Assembly (NCBI GenBank): GCA_030682505.1
Contig: JAUXOH010000358.1
Coordinates: forward strand, 1 to 5,396
Direction: 5' to 3'
Source: Candidatus Didemnitutus sp.
GTDB lineage: Bacteria > Verrucomicrobiota > Verrucomicrobiia > Opitutales > Opitutaceae
DNA length: 5,396 nucleotides
This document shows, in pieces, positions 1 to 5,396 of the stretch. Positions within the stretch are counted from its first letter, which is position 1, and the number at the start of each line of letters is the position of its first letter. Made by a program: the position numbers and the translations under genes. The notes beneath the pieces are model-generated. The model saw nothing but the letters and a program-made list of their open reading frames with translations, searched no databases and had not been told where the DNA came from.

Positions 1-111
1 CCGCCAGTTGGATCTGAAAACCGCCGCTCCCACGCCGCGGACAATTATTCCAATTTTCCGCTTGAATGCACGCAGCTAGATCAACGGACAGGGCTGATCA
101 CGCCGCGCCGC
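1..111. other. Left-edge stretch downstream of hemB, no supported gene
   Basis: This is the region 3' of hemB. It is GC-rich at both ends with an AT-rich core at 42-60. Two short open frames run off the edge. On the plus strand, 2-79 could be a C-terminus ending LNARS followed by TAG. On the minus strand, a TTG at 44-42 could open a protein beginning M-S-A-A-W-E-R-R-F. Neither can be supported at this length. The minus strand also reads TGGAATAAT at 52-44, which resembles an extended -10 element for a leftward gene. It overlaps the TTG, so both readings cannot hold for the same transcript. No hairpin with a T-tract follows the hemB stop codon. Confidence 0.4.
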
Positions 112-1119
112 TCACAAACCCTTCGCGATGTCCTTGGCGAAGTAGGTGAGAATCAAATCCGCCCCGGCGCGCTTGATCGCGAGGAGCGACTCGTGCCGGC
201 AACGGGCCAGATCGAGCCAGCCGAGTTTCGCGGCGGCGTGGATCTGGGCGTATTCGCCCGACACTTGGTAGGCCGCGACGGGGGCGCGGCACGCATTGCG
301 CACGTCGCGGATAATGTCGAGGTAGGCGCCTGCGGGCTTCACCATCACGATGTCCGCGCCTTCGCGGAGATCCAACAGCACTTCCTCCACCGCCTCGCGA
401 CGGTTGGCGGGATCCATCTGGTAGGTCGCCTTGCTGAGGAGACGCGTGCCCGCCGCCTGCGCACTGCCCACGGCGTCGCGAAACGGCCCGTAGTAGGCCG
501 AATTGTATTTGGCCGAGTAGGCGATGATCCCCACGCCGGTGTGCCCGGCTTGATCGAGCGCCTGGCGAATGGCACCGACACGACCGTCCATCATGTCCGA
601 CGGCGCGACAAAATCCACGCCCGCCTCGGCCTGCCGCACGGCCATCTGGCAGAGGATGCCGACCGTCCGGTCGTTGTCGACGTCGTCGAGCGCCGCGGTG
701 AGCACGCCGTCGTGCCCGTGCGTGGTGTAAGGATCGAGGGCGACATCGGTGATCACTGTCAACTCCGGCACGGCCTTTTTCACGGCGCGCACCGCCCGCA
801 ACACGAGCGTCTGCCGATTGAGCGCCTCCTGGCCGAGGTCGGTCTTGAGTTTCGGATCGAGCTTGGGGAACAGGGCGACCGCCGGAATGCCGAGGGCGTG
901 CAACTCCTGACACTCCTTGACGAGGTCGGGAATGCTGAGCCGGAAAACCCCGGGCATGGAGCTGATTTCATCCGGCTTCGGCTTCCCGTCGACGACGAAG
1001 AGCGGCGCAATGAGATCGGCGACCCGCAACGTGGTTTCCGCCACCATTGCCCGACGGCTGGCGGTGCGGCGAAGCCGGCGGGAACGGTGGGTTAAATCGA
1101 GCTTGAAGTCTTTGGCCAT
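112..1119 (-). CDS. hemB: Delta-aminolevulinic acid dehydratase (porphobilinogen synthase)
   Basis: HemB is the cytosolic enzyme that condenses two 5-aminolevulinate molecules into porphobilinogen, the first common step towards heme and other tetrapyrroles. The 335-residue product has the usual family length. The two Schiff-base lysines are visible: K204 in YSAKYNSAYYGPFRDA and K261 in MVKPAGAYLD. PSDMMDGRVGAIR (173-185) is the conserved active-site segment. The metal-site segment at 125-138 reads DVALDPYTTHGHDG. It has aspartates where the zinc enzymes have a cysteine cluster, so by family knowledge this is a Mg-type enzyme of the Pseudomonas kind and not the E. coli zinc type. The ATG at 1119 is preceded by AAAGGA with an 8-nt spacer, which supports this start. 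The gene diverges from cysS and appears monocistronic here. Long frames on the opposite strand are shadows. Confidence 0.97.
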   Translation of the reverse strand: MAKDFKLDLTHRSRRLRRTASRRAMVAETTLRVADLIAPLFVVDGKPKPDEISSMPGVFRLSIPDLVKECQELHALGIPAVALFPKLDPKLKTDLGQEALNRQTLVLRAVRAVKKAVPELTVITDVALDPYTTHGHDGVLTAALDDVDNDRTVGILCQMAVRQAEAGVDFVAPSDMMDGRVGAIRQALDQAGHTGVGIIAYSAKYNSAYYGPFRDAVGSAQAAGTRLLSKATYQMDPANRREAVEEVLLDLREGADIVMVKPAGAYLDIIRDVRNACRAPVAAYQVSGEYAQIHAAAKLGWLDLARCRHESLLAIKRAGADLILTYFAKDIAKGL

Positions 1120-1127
1120 GGCGGTGT

Positions 1128-1133
1128 TCCTTT
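1128..1133 (-). promoter_or_regulatory. Shine-Dalgarno site of hemB
   Basis: Reading the minus strand, AAAGGA lies 8 nt before the hemB ATG. It fixes the start codon. It is the only clear Shine-Dalgarno sequence at any gene start in the window. Confidence 0.75.
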
Positions 1134-1147
1134 GAAATTCACCGCCG

Positions 1148-1176
1148 AAAATGTCGCCCCGTCACCAGTTTGGCAA
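1148..1176 (-). promoter_or_regulatory. Candidate sigma70-type promoter of hemB
   Basis: On the minus strand a -35-like TTGCCA (1176-1171, 5 of 6 consensus bases) is followed after exactly 17 nt by CATTTT (1153-1148, only 3 of 6). Transcription would start near 1141 and give a leader of about 20 nt that just contains the ribosome binding site. The spacing and position are good, but the -10 is weak. Confidence 0.35.
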
Positions 1177-1219
1177 CGTAATCACGTCCCGCAGCACGAC
1201 GTGTCGCCGAACTATTACG

Positions 1220-1281
1220 GGCTGTCGCCGGATCTAACAGCCGCAGGCCGGCACCCCCCTGCGGGGTCAAGACCGCCCCGC
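1220..1281 (+). repeat. Chain of overlapping inverted repeats upstream of cysS
   Basis: Three perfect inverted repeats share bases end to end. GGCTGT at 1220-1225 pairs with ACAGCC at 1237-1242. CCGCAGG at 1241-1247 pairs with CCTGCGG at 1258-1264. GCGGGG at 1261-1266 pairs with CCCCGC at 1276-1281. Because each shares bases with the next, adjacent helices exclude each other. A further hairpin, GGGCG/CGCCC with a TTT loop, lies at 1320-1332. If the cysS transcript starts upstream, this would be a structured leader. If not, it may be a dispersed repeat or chance in GC-rich DNA. Confidence 0.4.
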
Positions 1282-1394
1282 TGCCCGCCCCGCCCTCGCT
1301 CGCCGCCGCCGCCCCGTCCGGGCGTTTCGCCCCGCTGACAGAAGGCAGGTTTGCCAAATCCGCCGTTTTCCGCTTCCACATCCTTTCCCGCCGC

Positions 1395-2768
1395 ATGGCC
1401 CTCCGACTTCACGACTCCCTCACCCGCCGCTTGCAAGACCTCCGCCGTCCGAATCCGGACGACGCGAAGGACGTGTTCACGTTCTATTGCTGCGGCCCGA
1501 CGGTCTACGCGCCCGCGCACATCGGCAATTTCCGCACCTTCGTCGTCAACGACGTCCTGCGCCGCCTCCTCGAGCTCGAATACGGCGCCGCCAAGGTCCG
1601 GCACGTGCGCAACCTCACCGACGTCGATGATCGCACCATCGGCCAAGCCAAGAAGGAAGGTCGTCCCCTCGGCGACATCACACGGCATTGGACGAAGCTC
1701 TTCCACGAGGACTGCGCCGCGTTGAACTGCCTCGTGCCCCACGCCGAACCCACCGCCACCGGCTACATCAAGGAGCAGGTGAACATGATCGAGGTGCTGC
1801 TGCAGAAGGGCAACGCCTACCGCGCCGCCGACGGGTCCGTTTATTTCAAACTCTCCACCTTTCCGGAATACGGCGGCCTCTCGCGCATCCGCGAACGCGA
1901 GTTGCAGGTCACCAACACCGTCGCCGACGCCGACCACAAGGATTCCGTTTCCGACTTCGCGCTCTGGAAGGCCTACAAACCCGAGGAGGACGGCGACGTG
2001 CGCTGGCCCGGCCCCGACGGCGCCGCCCCCGGCCGCCCCGGCTGGCACATCGAGTGCAGCGCCATGAGCAAGGCCCTGCTCGGCGACACGATCGACCTGC
2101 ACTCCGGCGGCGTGGACCTGCTCTTCCCGCACCACGAAAACGAGATCGCGCAAAGCCAGTGCTGCAACGGCACCACCTTCGCCCGCCATTGGTATCACAG
2201 CGAGCACCTGCTCGTCGACGGCACCACCATGAGCAAGAGCAAGGGCAACTACTACACCCTGCGCGACCTGCTGGACCAGGGCTACTCCGCCCCCGCCGTG
2301 CGCTACGCCCTCCTCGCCGGCCACCCGCGCAAGCAACTCAACTTCACCCTCGATTCGCTCCACGCGGCGGAGAGCGCCATCCGAACGTTGCACGCCTACC
2401 GCGCCACATTGCCGACCACCGAGGACGTGAACGATGTGTTTCGCCCGGTGCAGGAGGCGTTGCATGATGACCTGAACACTCCGGCGGCCTTCGGCGCGCT
2501 CTTCACGATCATCAATCGCCGGGAGACCGACGCCACGCGCGCCTCGTTTGATCGCGCGCTGTTTGCGCTGGGTCTCGATCTCGACGCCGCTTCGCCCGCC
2601 CAAACCACCGCCCCCTCCGCCGTCACTGCCCTCGCCGAGCAACGCTGGGCGGCCAAACAGGCCAAGGATTTCGCCGCCGCCGACGCGCTGCGGAAGGAAA
2701 TCACCGCCGCGGGCTGGTCCATGCTCGACCGCAAGGACGGCTACACGCTCGAACCCGTGAAAAAATAG
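1395..2768 (+). CDS. cysS: Cysteinyl-tRNA synthetase
   Basis: CysRS is a class I synthetase that charges tRNA-Cys with cysteine in the cytoplasm, using ATP. The 457-residue product is close to the E. coli length. The HIGH motif is present as HIGN (42-45), within GPTVYAPAHIGNFRTFV. By alignment to E. coli, the catalytic zinc ligands are C33, C221 (WHIECS), H246 and E250 (FPHHENE). The KMSKS loop reads TMSKS (278-282): its first lysine is threonine, while the second lysine, K281, is kept. The C-terminal helical part carries the family signature around KDFAAADALRKEITAAGWSMLDRKDGY (424-450). The ATG at 1395 gives the normal N-terminus. It has no Shine-Dalgarno sequence; the leader just before it is pyrimidine-rich (TCCTTTCC at 1381-1388). 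It heads the cysS-thrS-TPR run. Confidence 0.97.
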   Translation: MALRLHDSLTRRLQDLRRPNPDDAKDVFTFYCCGPTVYAPAHIGNFRTFVVNDVLRRLLELEYGAAKVRHVRNLTDVDDRTIGQAKKEGRPLGDITRHWTKLFHEDCAALNCLVPHAEPTATGYIKEQVNMIEVLLQKGNAYRAADGSVYFKLSTFPEYGGLSRIRERELQVTNTVADADHKDSVSDFALWKAYKPEEDGDVRWPGPDGAAPGRPGWHIECSAMSKALLGDTIDLHSGGVDLLFPHHENEIAQSQCCNGTTFARHWYHSEHLLVDGTTMSKSKGNYYTLRDLLDQGYSAPAVRYALLAGHPRKQLNFTLDSLHAAESAIRTLHAYRATLPTTEDVNDVFRPVQEALHDDLNTPAAFGALFTIINRRETDATRASFDRALFALGLDLDAASPAQTTAPSAVTALAEQRWAAKQAKDFAAADALRKEITAAGWSMLDRKDGYTLEPVKK

Positions 2769-2818
2769 TTCAGCCTTGCTCCTGACCCCCGTCTCCTGAC
2801 TCCTCTCTCCTTTCCGCC
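2769..2818 (+). other. Pyrimidine-rich cysS-thrS spacer and thrS leader
   Basis: The 50-bp gap is dominated by C and T. The octamer CTCCTGAC occurs at 2779-2786 and 2793-2800, followed by CTCTCTCCTTTCC directly before thrS. There is no purine-rich ribosome binding site and no terminator-like hairpin, so read-through from cysS is likely. TCCTTTCC (2808-2815) is identical to the octamer 6 nt before the cysS start. Confidence 0.5.
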
Positions 2819-4729
<1,911 letters not shown>

Positions 4730-4730
4730 A

Positions 4731-4752
4731 CCGGAGGGACCGACCACTCCGG
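4731..4752 (+). repeat. Inverted repeat between thrS and the TPR gene
   Basis: CCGGAG (4731-4736) and CTCCGG (4747-4752) form a perfect 6-bp stem with a 10-nt loop just after the thrS stop codon. There is no T-tract, so it is not a standard terminator. It contains the only Shine-Dalgarno-like sequence in the gap, GGAGGG at 4733-4738, which is about 35 nt before the next ATG. The same GGAGGG could instead pair with CCCTCC at 4755-4760. Confidence 0.35.
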
Positions 4753-4773
4753 GCCCCTCCCCGGCCGCCAGCC

Positions 4774-5272
4774 ATGAACAACCTCACCAAACTTCCCCCT
4801 TGGAGAGAGGAATTCGACGCCATCGTCGGGGCGCGGGCGCACGGGTTGTTCAAGGAAATTCTGCCGCGGTTGAAGTCGCTCGACGCGCGCCACCCCAATG
4901 TGGCGGAGATCGCCTACCAGATCGCGTGGACCTGCGACACGCTCGGTCGACCCGCCGACGCCCTGCCGTATTACGAGAAAGCGGTCGCGCTCGGACTCAG
5001 TCCCAACGAACTGTCGGGCGCACTGCTCGGGCTCGGCGCCACGCTGCGCACTTTGGGCGAGCTCGACCGCTACTGAAATCCTGCGTTCCGGCAAACTTCA
5101 GTTTCCGAAGAATCGCGAATTCGACGTGTTTCTGGCCCTGACGCTGCACCTGCAGGGCCAGCATACGCAGGCGTTCCAAACAGTGATCGAGACCCTGTGC
5201 GACACGACCGACGACCCCGGTCTCACCACCTACCAACGCGCGATCCGCCATGCGTCGGGCATGCTGCCCTAG
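4774..5272 (+). pseudogene. Small tetratricopeptide-repeat protein, frameshifted near 5070
   Basis: The ATG at 4774 opens a frame of 100 residues that stops at TGA 5074-5076. It contains one clear TPR (about 43-76, AYQIAWTCDTLGRPADALPY) and the first half of a second (LGATLRTLGELDR). The second half continues without a break in another frame from 5072 to the TAG at 5270-5272: TEILRSGKLQFPKN, then a third repeat-like segment VFLALTLHLQGQHTQAF. Together this matches the plan of small TPR proteins of about 160 residues (TPR_5-like, from family memory). Restoring GC after 5070 turns CGCTACTGA into CGCGCTACTGAA, which reads DRATEIL and gives 166 residues. So loss of one GC unit is the simplest cause, whether a real mutation or a read error. 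The protein should be cytosolic, with no signal peptide or membrane segment. Its partner is unknown. It lies 44 bp after thrS and lacks a close ribosome binding site. Confidence 0.75.
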
Positions 5273-5349
5273 GCGGAGTGCTCCTCACCCGACCCGCGGG
5301 TAGGATTGATCTCCCCGCCCCGGCTCAGAGTGGCTGTTGCGTCCACTCT
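5273..5349. repeat. Inverted repeats between the TPR gene and the right-edge frame
   Basis: ACCCGCGGGT (5292-5301) is a perfect 10-bp palindrome. AGAGTGG (5327-5333) and CCACTCT (5343-5349) form a perfect 7-bp stem with a 9-nt loop, overlapping the stop codon of the minus-strand frame. Neither is followed by a T-tract on either strand, so calling them a terminator would be speculative. Confidence 0.3.
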
Positions 5350-5396
5350 CCGTTCACCAGCCGACGCAGCCCCAGCGGATTCGCCCGCTGCAGTTC
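5325..5396 (-). CDS. C-terminal fragment of a convergent gene, function unknown
   Basis: Read on the minus strand from the window edge, this frame gives 23 residues, including ANPLGLRRLVNGEWTQQPL, and ends at TGA (5327-5325). The residue mix looks like real protein: an NPLG turn followed by LVNGEW. A convergent gene ending here would fit the end of the TPR gene at 5272. The fragment is too short to assign a family, and another minus-strand frame is also open across this stretch. Confidence 0.35.
   Translation of the reverse strand, partial: ELQRANPLGLRRLVNGEWTQQPL

Larger units (their letters stand above)
1120..1394. other. Divergent hemB-cysS intergenic region
   Basis: This gap must hold the promoters of both hemB and cysS. 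The hemB-proximal part (1140-1240) is of mixed composition. It contains a direct repeat TGTCGCCG at 1202-1209 and 1223-1230, a 21-bp period or about two helical turns. From 1241 to 1335 it is very GC-rich, and from about 1273 to 1318 strongly C-rich on the plus strand. The 8-mer TTGCCAAA occurs near each end in opposite orientation: minus strand 1176-1169 and plus strand 1351-1358. I could not place a convincing -10 for cysS. Small open frames here look like chance frames in GC-rich DNA. Confidence 0.6.

Noticed and set aside
79..99. Possible hemB terminator from GATCA (79-83) and TGATC (95-99)
   Set aside because: The stem is only 5 bp, there is no T-tract on the hemB strand, and the loop is long. 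It is not distinguishable from chance.
193..1095. A 300-residue plus-strand open frame opposite hemB
   Set aside because: It is antisense to a clear hemB, rich in R, H, G and V, with no motif. It is a shadow frame.
1335..1394. cysS promoter from CTGACA (1335-1340) or TTGCCA (1351-1356)
   Set aside because: No acceptable -10 sequence occurs at 16-18 nt from either element.
1120..1394. T-box riboswitch ahead of cysS
   Set aside because: There is no T-box consensus sequence and no terminator with a T-tract before cysS, and this type of bacterium is not expected to use T-boxes.
1215..2642. A 475-residue minus-strand open frame opposite cysS
   Set aside because: It has the same antisense composition artefact, starts inside cysS and runs into the intergenic region. 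No recognisable domain.

Overview
The window is high-GC bacterial chromosome carrying housekeeping genes. The protein style suggests Verrucomicrobiota, perhaps Opitutales. That is a judgement from memory of related proteins: the Mg-type HemB, the CysRS that reads YCCGPTVY...HIGNFRTFV, and the ThrRS with a GCSCAE-containing insert. No search was run and no rRNA marker is present.

Layout. Positions 1-111 are a short, partly AT-rich stretch with no supported gene. hemB (delta-aminolevulinic acid dehydratase, tetrapyrrole synthesis) lies on the minus strand at 112-1119, with a good ribosome binding site and a plausible promoter. A 275-bp divergent gap (1120-1394) separates it from a plus-strand run: cysS (cysteinyl-tRNA synthetase, 1395-2768), thrS (threonyl-tRNA synthetase, 2819-4729) and a small tetratricopeptide-repeat gene (4774-5272) whose frame is broken by an apparent 2-base loss near 5070. 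The gaps in this run are 50 and 44 bp and hold no obvious terminator, so one transcript is likely. At the right edge a short minus-strand frame (5325-5396) looks like the C-terminus of a convergent gene.

The two synthetases charge tRNA-Cys and tRNA-Thr for translation. HemB is transcribed away from them and belongs to a separate pathway. The TPR protein has no assigned function and is probably only a co-transcribed neighbour.

The points most worth checking are the frameshifted TPR gene, a ThrRS that lacks the N-terminal TGS domain but has about 50 extra residues in its catalytic core, the pyrimidine-rich leaders without Shine-Dalgarno sequences in front of the plus-strand genes, and a chain of overlapping inverted repeats upstream of cysS. 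I found no mobile element, CRISPR array, RNA gene or clear new system.
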